From Achromobacter mucicolens (GTDB taxonomy: Bacteria; Pseudomonadota; Gammaproteobacteria; Burkholderiales; Burkholderiaceae_B), in contig NZ_CADIJP010000004.1 of NCBI RefSeq assembly GCF_902859725.1, forward strand, positions 1-64,000: DNA of 64,000 bases, in the 5' to 3' direction. The position numbers were made by a program, and so were the translations under genes. Position 1 is the stretch's first letter. Each line of letters starts with the position of its first letter. Shown here piece after piece: positions 27,381 to 35,048 of this stretch. Below the pieces are notes generated by a model. The model saw nothing but the letters and a program-made list of their open reading frames with translations. It searched no databases and was not told the DNA's origin.

Positions 27381-28114
27381 GCCCTTTCCTCCTGGCGCTC
27401 ATCCTGGCCGACAGCGGCCAGGGCATCGGCTTCCGTCAATGCGTCCTCCACGAACGCGCCGTGCTGCTTCGCTTCGGCCTGGCTGACCTCGGCCCATATC
27501 CGTTTCACCTGGGCCGCACTGTACCCGGCCAGCTCGGCGGTCTTGTTGATGCTGTAGCCGGACTTGCGCAGCGCGACAACTTGGGCGCGGCGCTTCGGAT
27601 CAGCACGGCGGCCCTTGTACCGCCCGGCCTGGCGGGCCAACTCAATGCCTTGGCGCTGGCGTTCGCGCCTGTCCTCGTAGTCGTCGCGGGCCATCTGCAA
27701 GGCCAGGCGAAAAAGCATGATCTGCACGGCTTCCAGCACGATCTTGGCGACGCCCTGGGCCTCGGCCGCCAGGTCGGATAGATCGACCACGCCAGGGACG
27801 GCCAGGCGTGCGCCTTTGGCCTGTATCGAGGCCACCAGGCGCTCGGCCTCGGGCAAAGGTAGGCGGCTGATGCGGTCGATCTTCTCGGCAATGACCACCT
27901 CGCCGGGCTGTAGGTCGCCGATCATGCGCAGCAGCTCAGGCCGGTCGGCGCGTGCGCCGGATGCCTTCTCACGGTAGATGCCGGCGACGTAGTAGCCGGC
28001 GGCCTTCGCGGCCGTAGTGATCGCCTCTTGGCGTTCCAAGTCCTGCGCGTCGGTGCTGACGCGCAGATAGACCCGCGCCACCATCGGCGCGGCTACTGGC
28101 TTCGTCCTGCGCAT
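27377..28114 (-). CDS. Serine recombinase (resolvase/invertase family)
   Basis: Site-specific recombinase of 245 residues. The catalytic Ser is in ARVYLRVSTDAQDLERQ (about S20), with a downstream EKIDRISRL segment typical of the resolvase catalytic domain. A helix-turn-helix DNA-binding region follows (YSINKTAELAGYSAAQVKRIW, about 190-210). It may resolve island or plasmid multimers. SGI1-type islands carry a comparable resolvase. It is divergent from the ars operon, sharing the 147-base spacer. The C-terminal tail beyond the HTH is longer than in plain resolvases. Its recombination site was not identified. Confidence 0.88.
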   Translation of the reverse strand: MRRTKPVAAPMVARVYLRVSTDAQDLERQEAITTAAKAAGYYVAGIYREKASGARADRPELLRMIGDLQPGEVVIAEKIDRISRLPLPEAERLVASIQAKGARLAVPGVVDLSDLAAEAQGVAKIVLEAVQIMLFRLALQMARDDYEDRRERQRQGIELARQAGRYKGRRADPKRRAQVVALRKSGYSINKTAELAGYSAAQVKRIWAEVSQAEAKQHGAFVEDALTEADALAAVGQDERQEERA

Positions 28115-28197
28115 ACTTGCGGGCTCCTTTGGGCATACTCAAATGCACCCATCTTAAACTGGCAGGCCAATTTATCACATATCGATCTAAATGCGCC

Positions 28198-28226
28198 TAG
28201 CTCATTTTTACAGCTTAAATGAGCTA
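28198..28226. promoter_or_regulatory. Inverted repeat upstream of arsR, probable ArsR operator
   Basis: Perfect arms tagctcattt and aaatgagcta separated by 9 bases, 36 bases before the arsR start. It is a good size for a homodimeric ArsR repressor and lies between the divergent recombinase and ars genes. A weaker symmetric element (tttcgactattattgaaa) lies just before the start codon. Confidence 0.55.
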
Positions 28227-28261
28227 TTGAGCACACTCCATATTTCGACTATTATTGAAAC

Positions 28262-28594
28262 ATGGAAACGATAAATGCTGTAGCCGCCCTGGCGGCCATC
28301 GCTCAAGAATCGCGCCTCGCGGTGTTCCGGCTTCTCGTCCAGGCCGGCCCCGCCGGCATGGCCGCCGGAAAAATCAGCGAAGCGGCCGGCATCCCGCCGT
28401 CTTCGCTATCCTTCCACCTGAAAGAGCTGGCACACGCCGGCATGGTCACGTCGCGGCAAGAAGGCCGATTTGTGATCTACGAGGCGAACTTTTCGACGGC
28501 CACTAACCTGGTGGCCTTTCTCACGGAAAACTGCTGCGGCGGCCAGGTGTGCAACCTGTCTTGCACCACGGAAGCCGGGAAGGTGTTGGCATGA
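28262..28594 (+). CDS. arsR: ArsR arsenite-responsive repressor
   Basis: Winged-helix repressor of 110 residues that leaves its operator when As(III) or Sb(III) binds. The HTH region is [20 protein letters not shown] (about 35-54). The metal site is not the ELCVC type in the recognition helix but a C-terminal cluster, [12 protein letters not shown] (C91, C92, C97, C101), as in the Acidithiobacillus-type ArsR whose cysteines lie at the C-terminus. It leads the ars operon and overlaps arsH by four bases. The inverted repeat at 28198-28226 is its likely operator. Confidence 0.92.
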   Translation: METINAVAALAAIAQESRLAVFRLLVQAGPAGMAAGKISEAAGIPPSSLSFHLKELAHAGMVTSRQEGRFVIYEANFSTATNLVAFLTENCCGGQVCNLSCTTEAGKVLA

Positions 28595-29358
28595 GACTTC
28601 GCCATCTTTCCGACCCCGATTCTTTGCCCGCTTTGGACAAATCCTTTGCCATCGAGCGCCCGGCGCTCGGGCTGGCACCCGACGCCCCGCCGGTGCGTAT
28701 CCTGCTGCTGTATGGCTCGCTGCGCGCCCGCTCGTTCTCACGGCTGGCCGTCGAGGAAGCGGCCCGGCTGCTGCAATTCTTTGGCGCAGAAACACGCATC
28801 TTCGACCCGTCCGATTTGCCGTTGCCCGATCAAGTGCAAAGCGACGATCACCCGGCCGTCAAGGAGCTGCGCGCCCTGTCCGAGTGGTCAGAGGGACAAG
28901 TCTGGTGCAGCCCGGAACGCCACGGTCAGATTACCAGTGTCATGAAGGCGCAGATTGACCATCTGCCGCTTGAAATGGCCGGCATCCGGCCGACCCAAGG
29001 CCGCACCCTGGCCGTGATGCAGGTATCCGGCGGCTCGCAGAGCTTCAACGCCGTGAACACCTTGCGTCTGCTCGGCCGCTGGATGCGAATGTTCACCATT
29101 CCGAACCAGTCGAGTATCGCCAAAGCGTTCCAAGAGTTCGACGCGGCGGGCCGCATGAAGCCCTCGCCGTACTACGACCGAATAGCCGATGTGATGGAAG
29201 AACTGGTGCGCTTCACGGCGCTGGTACGGCCGCACCGTGAAGCACTGACAGACCGCTATTCCGAACGGAAAGCGGCCGGCCACGTCATCGACGAGGCCAC
29301 CGATCTTTCATCCATCGCCATTGCTCCCCAGCCACTACCAGAAAGCGAAACATCATGA
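28591..29358 (+). CDS. arsH: ArsH NADPH-dependent flavoprotein (organoarsenical oxidase)
   Basis: FMN-binding oxidoreductase of 255 residues that converts toxic trivalent organoarsenicals to less toxic pentavalent forms. The FMN phosphate loop [11 protein letters not shown] is near residue 43, and the later segments [20 protein letters not shown] and [13 protein letters not shown] are characteristic of ArsH. The start ATG overlaps the arsR stop (ATGA), and its own stop overlaps the arsC start in the same way. A longer start exists within arsR but is unlikely. It widens the operon from inorganic to methylated arsenicals. Confidence 0.93.
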   Translation: MRLRHLSDPDSLPALDKSFAIERPALGLAPDAPPVRILLLYGSLRARSFSRLAVEEAARLLQFFGAETRIFDPSDLPLPDQVQSDDHPAVKELRALSEWSEGQVWCSPERHGQITSVMKAQIDHLPLEMAGIRPTQGRTLAVMQVSGGSQSFNAVNTLRLLGRWMRMFTIPNQSSIAKAFQEFDAAGRMKPSPYYDRIADVMEELVRFTALVRPHREALTDRYSERKAAGHVIDEATDLSSIAIAPQPLPESETS

Positions 29359-29861
29359 CCGAAAGAATCTATAACGTCCTCATCCTCTGCACCGGCAATT
29401 CGGCGCGCAGCATCATGGCCGAAGCTCTCATCAACACGATGGGGCAAGGGCGCTTCCGCGCCTACAGCGCCGGCAGTCACCCAACCGGCAAGGTCAATCC
29501 CTTCGCCGTCGAAAAGGTGGAGTCGGTGAATTACCCGACCGAGAATCTGCGCAGCAAGAGCTGGGACGAGTACGCCACGCCCGACGCACCGAAGATGGAC
29601 TTCATCATCACCGTCTGCGACAACGCCGCCGGCGAAATGTGTCCGGTGTGGCCTGGTCAGCCGATCTCGGCGCATTGGGGATTTGAAGACCCGGCCGCCG
29701 TCGAAGGCACTGACGCCGAGAAGCGCCGGGCCTTCGAACAAACCTTCCGGCACATGATGAACCGCGTCCGCCTGTTCGTGAATCTGCCTCTCAAAATGCT
29801 TGACCAGACGGCCATCAAGCGCGAGCTGGCGAACATCGGCAAGACCGAGCAGGAAGCATGA
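29355..29861 (+). CDS. arsC: Arsenate reductase ArsC (low-molecular-weight phosphatase type)
   Basis: Cytoplasmic enzyme of 168 residues that reduces arsenate to arsenite for export. The CX5R phosphate loop is CTGNSARS (about C13), with [11 protein letters not shown] typical of the thioredoxin- or mycothiol/glutaredoxin-coupled ArsC related to protein tyrosine phosphatases. A second Cys in [16 protein letters not shown] would serve the disulfide relay. This is unlike the glutaredoxin-fold ArsC of R773. It overlaps both neighbours by four bases. Together with Acr3 it gives arsenate and arsenite resistance. Confidence 0.93.
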   Translation: MTERIYNVLILCTGNSARSIMAEALINTMGQGRFRAYSAGSHPTGKVNPFAVEKVESVNYPTENLRSKSWDEYATPDAPKMDFIITVCDNAAGEMCPVWPGQPISAHWGFEDPAAVEGTDAEKRRAFEQTFRHMMNRVRLFVNLPLKMLDQTAIKRELANIGKTEQEA

Positions 29862-30925
29862 GCGCCGGCGCACAGGCCATCGCCGCGAAGCCGCGCCAGG
29901 CCCCGATGAGCGGCTTCGAGCGTTACCTGACGCTGTGGGTGGCCCTGTGCATCGTCGCCGGTGTTGCGCTCGGCCAGGGCCTTCCTGACGTGTTCCAGGC
30001 CATAGGCCGCATGGAAGTGGCCCAGGTCAATTTGCCGGTGGGCCTGCTGATTTGGGTAATGATCGTCCCGATGCTGGTCAAGATCGACTTCGGGGCGCTG
30101 CACCAGGTCAAAGAGCATTGGCGCGGCATCGGCGTCACGCTGTTCGTGAATTGGGCCGTCAAGCCATTCTCGATGGCCCTGCTGGGGTGGCTGTTCATCC
30201 GACAAGTGTTCGCTCCGTTCCTGCCGGCCGATCAACTGGACAGCTACATCGCGGGCTTGATCTTGCTGGCCGCCGCGCCCTGCACGGCAATGGTGTTCGT
30301 GTGGAGCCGCCTTACCAACGGCGACCCGCTTTTCACGCTCTCGCAAGTGGCTCTGAACGACGCCATCATGATCGTGGCCTTCGCGCCCATCGTCGGCCTG
30401 CTGCTGGGCATGTCCTCGATCTCGGTGCCTTGGGACACGCTGCTGATTTCGGTCGTGCTCTACATCATCGTGCCGGTGATCCTGGCGCAGCTCTTGCGGC
30501 GGCATCTGCTCAAGCAAGGACAGGCCGCCTTTGAACGGGCCATGCAGAAGATCGGGCCGTGGTCGATGGCCGCGCTGCTGCTGACGTTGGTTCTACTGTT
30601 CGCCTTCCAGGGCGAGGCCATCATCCGGCAGCCGTTAGTGATCGCCATGCTAGCCGTGCCGATCTTGATTCAAGTGTTCTTCAATTCCGGGTTAGCCTAC
30701 TGGCTGAACAAGCGGGCGGGGGAAAAGCACTCTGTCGCCTGTCCTTCGGCCCTGATCGGTGCCAGCAACTTCTTCGAGCTGGCCGTGGCGGCCGCCATCA
30801 GCTTGTTCGGTCTGCACTCCGGCGCTGCATTGGCAACCGTGGTCGGCGTCCTGGTCGAAGTGCCGGTGATGCTGCTGGTCGTGCGCGTGGTGAATCGCTC
30901 GAAGAGCTGGTACGAACGAGGTTGA
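29858..30925 (+). CDS. acr3: Arsenite efflux permease Acr3
   Basis: Inner-membrane arsenite exporter of 355 residues with about ten hydrophobic segments. The conserved Cys essential for transport is in LAAAPCTAMVFVWSRLTNG, and GASNFFELAVAAAISLFG is a further family signature. It is the last gene of the arsR-arsH-arsC-acr3 operon, overlapping arsC by ATGA. No arsA ATPase is present, so export would depend on the proton motive force. It is the Acr3 type and not the ArsB type often used in enteric plasmids. Confidence 0.94.
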   Translation: MSAGAQAIAAKPRQAPMSGFERYLTLWVALCIVAGVALGQGLPDVFQAIGRMEVAQVNLPVGLLIWVMIVPMLVKIDFGALHQVKEHWRGIGVTLFVNWAVKPFSMALLGWLFIRQVFAPFLPADQLDSYIAGLILLAAAPCTAMVFVWSRLTNGDPLFTLSQVALNDAIMIVAFAPIVGLLLGMSSISVPWDTLLISVVLYIIVPVILAQLLRRHLLKQGQAAFERAMQKIGPWSMAALLLTLVLLFAFQGEAIIRQPLVIAMLAVPILIQVFFNSGLAYWLNKRAGEKHSVACPSALIGASNFFELAVAAAISLFGLHSGAALATVVGVLVEVPVMLLVVRVVNRSKSWYERG

Positions 30926-30950
30926 ACATGAGTAGGAAAAAACTGAGGAA

Positions 30951-31043
30951 ATGATTGCAGATTGCCGCGCCGGCCGCTTCCTGGCGCATTCGATCACTGA
31001 CCTGGAACACCTAGTATCCATGCTTGCTGAGGTCGCCCGATGA
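30951..31043 (+). CDS. Possible 30-residue peptide between acr3 and the antitoxin-like gene
   Basis: Short frame of 30 codons (MIADCRAGRFLAHSITDLEH onward) whose stop overlaps the next start as ATGA. A still shorter eight-codon frame from 30928 also ends by overlapping this start. The chain of overlaps hints at real or relic coupling after acr3. No ribosome site is strong and no family is recognisable, so it may be chance. Confidence 0.3.
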   Translation: MIADCRAGRFLAHSITDLEHLVSMLAEVAR

Positions 31044-31243
31044 CAGACCCAAAGAACCTAGAGAACAGGCTGCATGAGAAGGCCGACCCGGCCCGCGCCG
31101 TTTCCACTGGTCGGGTGCGCTACACACTGGCCGAACTACTGGCCGACGCGGAAGCATCCGGGGCTTACCCGCTGCCGCCGGAGGAACGCGAATGGATGGA
31201 TGCGCCGTCTGTGGGTCGGGAATGGCCAAACAGTGAAGATTGA
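31040..31243 (+). CDS. Small antitoxin-like protein
   Basis: Protein of 67 residues. Its second half, RYTLAELLADAEASGAYPLP followed by DAPSVGREW, resembles the toxin-binding tails of MazE/ChpI-type antitoxins, with the ELL...P...VGRE pattern. The N-terminal half is not an obvious AbrB/SpoVT DNA-binding domain. No adjacent toxin gene is seen on either strand, so it is an orphan, a remnant or something else. It ends at a strong hairpin terminator that also closes the ars transcript. Confidence 0.55.
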   Translation: MTDPKNLENRLHEKADPARAVSTGRVRYTLAELLADAEASGAYPLPPEEREWMDAPSVGREWPNSED

Positions 31244-31244
31244 A

Positions 31245-31274
31245 AAAGGCGGCCAGTTCGAGTGGCCGCCCTTT
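31245..31274. terminator. Terminator after the ars region
   Basis: Stem ggcggcca (31248-31255) with tggccgcc (31263-31270), T's on the right and A's on the left. It can end both the ars transcript and the convergent minus-strand gene whose stop is at 31280. Confidence 0.75.
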
Positions 31275-31279
31275 CGTCA

Positions 31280-31504
31280 TTAGCTGCACGCTTGGCGCAA
31301 GGCGTTCATTGCTTCTTGAAAATCAGCCTGTGTCGCCCGGCCCGTTTCAGCTTGGTAGTACACCACCATAAAAGCATTAGCGACGGCTTCGGCCAATGGC
31401 CCAAGGCTCCGCGCTTCCGCTTGGTTGATGTACTCCAAAGAAGAAAGAATAGCCGCTGCTTGATGCACTGCTTGCCCTGGTTCGATAATATGTTGTGTTG
31501 TCAT
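31280..31504 (-). CDS. Small hypothetical protein (74 aa)
   Basis: Acidic, helical, Ala-rich protein starting MTTQHIIEPGQAVHQAAAIL, with no signal peptide, no membrane segment and no family that I recognise. A CACCTCTCC string (ribosome site on the minus strand) lies directly before the start and supports translation. It follows the trb genes on the same strand but is separated by a hairpin, so it may have its own promoter in 31505-31567. Confidence 0.55.
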   Translation of the reverse strand: MTTQHIIEPGQAVHQAAAILSSLEYINQAEARSLGPLAEAVANAFMVVYYQAETGRATQADFQEAMNALRQACS

Positions 31505-31538
31505 AATTCACCTCTCCAGTAGGTGTTGATTGAAAGTG

Positions 31539-31562
31539 CCGGGCTGGTTGTGGCCAGCCCGG
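31539..31562 (-). terminator. Hairpin behind the trb gene group
   Basis: Perfect 9-bp stem ccgggctgg / ccagcccgg with a 6-base loop, just downstream of the 82-residue gene on the minus strand. The T-tract is short, so termination strength is uncertain. Confidence 0.55.
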
Positions 31563-31567
31563 TGCGC

Positions 31568-31816
31568 CTACAGGTACAGCCCCGCCGCCTCCGCGAATGC
31601 TGACCGCTCATTCCTGCCGCCATTAACCTCAATACTTATCGGCTTAGTTTCGCTCTCTCTCATAGGGTCTGGCCGTGATACAAAAGCGGCTGTTTCTGTC
31701 TCTGCATCGACCTCGGTCGATTGATCACCCAGCGGCGAAATAAATACCTGGCTGACTTCTTCCCTTGGCGCTTCATCCAGGGCCGCCAATGCGGCCATGT
31801 ATGTTGATGTCGTCAT
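31568..31816 (-). CDS. Small hypothetical protein (82 aa) next to trbL
   Basis: Acidic protein beginning MTTSTYMAALAALDEAPREE, with no signal peptide or membrane segment. The gap to the trbL stop is only 4 bases, so it is very probably cotranscribed with trbJ, the trbK-like gene and trbL. I do not recognise a family. As the last gene of a mating-pore cluster on an island without a relaxase it is of interest as a possible regulator or exclusion factor, but this is only position-based. Confidence 0.55.
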   Translation of the reverse strand: MTTSTYMAALAALDEAPREEVSQVFISPLGDQSTEVDAETETAAFVSRPDPMRESETKPISIEVNGGRNERSAFAEAAGLYL

Positions 31817-31820
31817 CGTG

Positions 31821-33248
31821 CTAACTCCTGACTTCGTTACTATCTGGGCCAGAATCGGCGCCCAAGCTATTGCCCTCGAACTGGCCAGATTGGCTTGCTT
31901 CTTTCGGCTCCATGCTTTCGCGTATCGAAGCAGCCAGTTTTCCGCCTGTGGTTTCGCTCACTCGCTCCTGGAATCCCTGCTTCACTTGAGAGCCGACACC
32001 CTTGGCTAACTCGGAGGCCGTGCCTGTGGCCAGCTTCGCGGCCTTGGCAAAGCCGCCACCGCTTGAGCTACTGCCGCTGTCACCAAAGCCAGCCGCTTGG
32101 GCGAATGGGCTACTGCCAGCAGTACCCGCTTCACCACCACCGTTTCCGCCACTGCTGACAACTGACCCCATGCTGGACATGTCACCGCCGGTTTCCATAC
32201 TCGCTGATGCTTTCTGAAAAGCCGCTTGGAGTGCACTTGCACCTCCGGCTGCACCGGCTGCGGCACCCATAACCGCTTTACCTGCCAGGGCAGCGCCGCC
32301 AGTTGCCATACTGGCCGCCGTCACCGCCGCCCCAACTGCCGCACCCGCACCGAAGTTTCCAATTCCACCGGCTGCGCCAATACCACCACCAGACACAAGA
32401 CCAGAAATCATCGGCGGAACTTTGTTGACCAAGAAAAGCAAGATGACCGATATAACCAACATCACGGCCAGTTCCTGGGATGCCATGTTCTCGCTGATTT
32501 GCGTGTAGTAGTGATTGATGAACTCTTTGCCAATCGCAACCAGAAGCACCATTGCCATAAGCTGTGCGGCCAGGCCCAGCACGGTCTTGTAGTAATTGAT
32601 CGCCATGTCGGAAGTCCAACGACTTCCACCAAAGCCAAGGAAGAACACACCGGCATACAACAGAATCCAGGCTGATGCGAGCAACAGCAACAGGTTGACC
32701 GCAATCAACGCCAGGACAAACAAAACAGCCAGGGCCATTAGCTCCATGACCAGAGCAGTTGCCATCTGCCGCCATCCCAGCTCCGAGGTGGCCTGTACTG
32801 TGCGGTTGTATAACTCGAAACCAAGATCAAGGATGCTGGAGGGCCCAAGATTGCTATTGGAAAGTCCCCCCGCCTGCGCGCCCAGAGTTTGCAATGACTG
32901 AACAATCGTACCGGCGATATTCATGCCCTGGTTCGCATTCGTCAGCAACCACCAGAAAAAGCCGGTGAAGATCGTGAAGCGAACGAACTCCGCGAAGAAC
33001 TCGCCAATGTCGGCCTTGCGCAAAGCCATCATGCCGAATGTCCAGACCATCGAAATCACAACCAGCGTCCAGAACAAACGCGATGCAGCGGACTCAATAG
33101 CTGGCCCCCATGTTGCGGCAGCATCATGAAAACGCTTGAGCACATCATTCATAACACCGCTGCTACTTAGCTCCTGCGCCATTGCAGGTTCAGCCAGCAC
33201 CATTGTGGCGACCATCATCAAGCCACCTAGAGCAATTTTCTTTCTCAT
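31821..33248 (-). CDS. trbL: TrbL-like (VirB6-type) mating-pore membrane protein
   Basis: Polytopic inner-membrane protein of 475 residues from the ATG at 33248, which has GAGGTGG eight bases upstream. A signal-like hydrophobic start (MRKKIALGGLMMVATMVLAE) is followed by several membrane segments over the first 300 residues and a Gly/Ala/Ser-rich tail, the usual TrbL/VirB6 arrangement. VirB6-type proteins form part of the inner-membrane pore of a type IV secretion system and influence substrate passage. It lies behind trbJ and a trbK-like gene in the order known from IncP plasmids. No other trb gene (trbB-I) or coupling protein is on the island, so it can only work with a helper apparatus. 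Confidence 0.88.
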   Translation of the reverse strand: MRKKIALGGLMMVATMVLAEPAMAQELSSSGVMNDVLKRFHDAAATWGPAIESAASRLFWTLVVISMVWTFGMMALRKADIGEFFAEFVRFTIFTGFFWWLLTNANQGMNIAGTIVQSLQTLGAQAGGLSNSNLGPSSILDLGFELYNRTVQATSELGWRQMATALVMELMALAVLFVLALIAVNLLLLLASAWILLYAGVFFLGFGGSRWTSDMAINYYKTVLGLAAQLMAMVLLVAIGKEFINHYYTQISENMASQELAVMLVISVILLFLVNKVPPMISGLVSGGGIGAAGGIGNFGAGAAVGAAVTAASMATGGAALAGKAVMGAAAGAAGGASALQAAFQKASASMETGGDMSSMGSVVSSGGNGGGEAGTAGSSPFAQAAGFGDSGSSSSGGGFAKAAKLATGTASELAKGVGSQVKQGFQERVSETTGGKLAASIRESMEPKEASQSGQFEGNSLGADSGPDSNEVRS

Positions 33249-33258
33249 GGCGACCACC

Positions 33259-33495
33259 TCAATAATCATCTTTAGGGCTGGGCTTGAACTCCCACTGACG
33301 CATCTGCTTGGCCTTCTGGAATGCTCTGCATTCCTCGGTAAAGGCCTCTCGGTTCGCTTCGCTGCGCATTTCATTCAGTGCTGCCTGGAACGCATCGGGG
33401 GCACACGTCGCCGCATTTGGTTCGGGCATCCTTTCCTGTTCACATCCAGCCAACAACAGCAACGTAGCCGCGGTAGTAAAAAAGATTTTTTTCAT
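33259..33495 (-). CDS. TrbK-like entry-exclusion lipoprotein
   Basis: Small lipoprotein of 78 residues. A signal peptide with lipobox LLAGC (cleavage before C18) is followed by a short charged domain containing two cysteines. Size, lipidation and position between trbJ and trbL match TrbK, the entry-exclusion protein of IncP plasmids, or the EexN family. Its C-terminus, QMRQWEFKPSPKDDY, is strikingly like the last residues of the TrbJ protein encoded just upstream (QMRTWTFRPSPADNY). If it works as TrbK does, it would reduce further uptake of IncP-type plasmids by the host. The exact family needs a profile search. Confidence 0.75.
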   Translation of the reverse strand: MKKIFFTTAATLLLLAGCEQERMPEPNAATCAPDAFQAALNEMRSEANREAFTEECRAFQKAKQMRQWEFKPSPKDDY

Positions 33496-33507
33496 CTCAC
33501 CGCCTCC

Positions 33508-34287
33508 CTAGTAGTTGTCTGCCGGACTCGGGCGAAACGTCCAGGTACGCATTTGCTCGGCCCTGGCATCACCTCGCGCCTCGGCATCGAGTTCTGCTGC
33601 AATCCGGGCTGCCTCCGCGTTGTGTTGGGCGGTCAACATGGTGCGAATCTGCAAGAGCTGATTGGCCTGCTGGCTGGCGAGCTGGTTGGCGTAGCCGATG
33701 GCCTGTAGCTGGCCAGTTGCACCCTGGGCCGCGCCTTGCAGCCGCTCCAGGGTACGGGCGTCATCCTTCAAAGCCTTTTGCTGGTCGGCAACGGTCTGGA
33801 ACAGGGCATCGTTGGCCTTCTTTTGCGACTCTGACGCCAGGCGGCGGTTCTCTTCCATCGCTGCCTTTTCGGCCGGCGTGCATCCGCCGCTGCCGTTGAA
33901 GCATGGCGAGCTGCGGTAATAGGCCACGTCCTGAAACTTGGCCAGGTAACGATCCAGGCTGCCTAGCTGGTTCTCGTAATAGGCCAGCGTGTTTTGCGCG
34001 GCAATCAGCCGGTTGATCGTAGTCTGCGCCTGATCCCAGATATACGCGGCTGGGGCCATCGTGTTCTGGAGCTGATTTTCGTACTGCTGCAACTGGGTCT
34101 GGTACTGCTCAATCTGCTTGAGCGTCTGCGCCACCGACTCGATGGCCGTCATGATGTTCTGGGCCAGGTTGCCGCCGTCGATGACGGGGATACCAGCTTG
34201 CACAGGGGCGGTGGTAGTGGTGATAAAGCCGGTTGCGAGTGCAACGGCTAGAGCGGTTTTTTTAGCCGCTAAAATTTTGGACTTCAT
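33508..34287 (-). CDS. trbJ: TrbJ-like (VirB5-type) mating-pore protein
   Basis: Periplasmic or pilus-tip protein of 259 residues from the ATG at 34287. A signal peptide ends at PVQAG (about residue 32). A long Gln-rich helical region follows (about 50-110, with repeated QLQQYENQLQ-type segments), then a pair of cysteines in SSPCFNGSGGCTP and a second helical half. This fits TrbJ/VirB5, the protein that decorates the conjugative pilus and contacts the recipient. Together with trbK-like and trbL genes it forms the only T4SS cluster on the island. Its last 15 residues recur in the TrbK-like lipoprotein. Confidence 0.86.
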   Translation of the reverse strand: MKSKILAAKKTALAVALATGFITTTTAPVQAGIPVIDGGNLAQNIMTAIESVAQTLKQIEQYQTQLQQYENQLQNTMAPAAYIWDQAQTTINRLIAAQNTLAYYENQLGSLDRYLAKFQDVAYYRSSPCFNGSGGCTPAEKAAMEENRRLASESQKKANDALFQTVADQQKALKDDARTLERLQGAAQGATGQLQAIGYANQLASQQANQLLQIRTMLTAQHNAEAARIAAELDAEARGDARAEQMRTWTFRPSPADNY

Positions 34288-34427
34288 GGTCGTACTCCGT
34301 CGATGAAAAGAAGGCATTGCCTTGACCAAGCGTTGTGCTTGTTCTCGGCAACGTTTCATCGAAGAGCTACGCCACTAGCTGATCGGTATTGCCCTTGGCG
34401 CTGAGGCCCGGACTTACAAACGTAAAA

Positions 34428-34616
34428 CTACTCTGTTTTTTTATCGCTTTCGGACAAGCCAACTTCCCGGCCAATCTCTTCAAGCTCTAGCGGCTGTACT
34501 GCCGCCGTCAGTATTTCGCGTATTTCCGCGTCGGTGCTCCTATCGTTGAGCGCTGCTCGAACTTTCAACGCACGGTGCACCTCGGCGGGTAAATTCCTGA
34601 TAAGCACATTTGCCAT
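34428..34616 (-). CDS. FitA-like ribbon-helix-helix protein (orphan antitoxin)
   Basis: Protein of 62 residues with an N-terminal ribbon-helix-helix (MANVLIRNLPAEVHRALKVRA, about 1-21) and a second helix STDAEIREILTAAV, the pattern of FitA/VapB antitoxins. These normally sit directly before a PIN-domain toxin. Here the downstream DNA (34288-34427) is non-coding and leads into trbJ, so no toxin is present. The gene is about 90 bases from the oriT, and an 11-bp repeat array lies further upstream. A relaxosome or control function is therefore conceivable, because several oriT accessory proteins have this fold. That is inference from position. Confidence 0.75.
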   Translation of the reverse strand: MANVLIRNLPAEVHRALKVRAALNDRSTDAEIREILTAAVQPLELEEIGREVGLSESDKKTE

Positions 34617-34704
34617 ATCAATACCCTTTTGGTGTACCCGACAACCATGCTATCAAAGATATTAAAAATAGCAAGACCTATACTCTTGCAACCGGCGGTA
34701 GCCG

Positions 34705-34815
34705 ATCAGCCCCGCAGGGCAGGATTCCCGTTGAGTGCCCCCGGCGCGAATAAGGGACAGTGAAGATAGATAACCGGCTTGCCGGTTAGCTAACTTCACC
34801 CATCCTGCCCGCATT
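34705..34815 (+). other. IncP-like origin of transfer (oriT)
   Basis: The segment reproduces the layout of the RK2/RP4 oriT: gcaggattcccgttgag, then gaataagggacagtgaag, an inverted repeat gtgaag (34760-34765) and cttcac (34794-34799) enclosing a taaccggc/gccggtta hairpin, then catcctgccc. The expected nick lies between G34807 and C34808 (catcctg^c). The central hairpin differs from RK2 while the conserved blocks are kept. The island encodes no relaxase, so nicking would need an IncP-type TraI supplied in trans. Confidence 0.85.
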
Positions 34816-34899
34816 TCACCCACTATTGAAAATCTAGCGCATATCGAACGTAAAGCGTTTTATCGTCAAACAAACACCGATTCTTGGCAACATAACCGT

Positions 34900-34996
34900 A
34901 ATCGTCACCAAATCGGCCTGCAATCGACATAGTCGCTTCAAAATCGCTGCTCAATCGGCTTTAAATCGGAACCTAAAATGCCAACAATCGACACAA
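34900..34996. repeat. Phased 11-bp repeat array (AATCG core)
   Basis: AATCG begins at 34900, 34911, 34922, 34942, 34953, 34964 and 34986, mostly exact 11-base steps. A degenerate agtcg at 34931 and a missing copy at 34975 fill the series. The remaining six bases of each unit vary. Copies on one face of the helix suggest cooperative protein binding. Confidence 0.7.
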
Positions 34997-35048
34997 ACCA
35001 TTCGCCCCGATGGGGCGAGTTGGACGCCAAAAAAGAAGGGCATAACCC

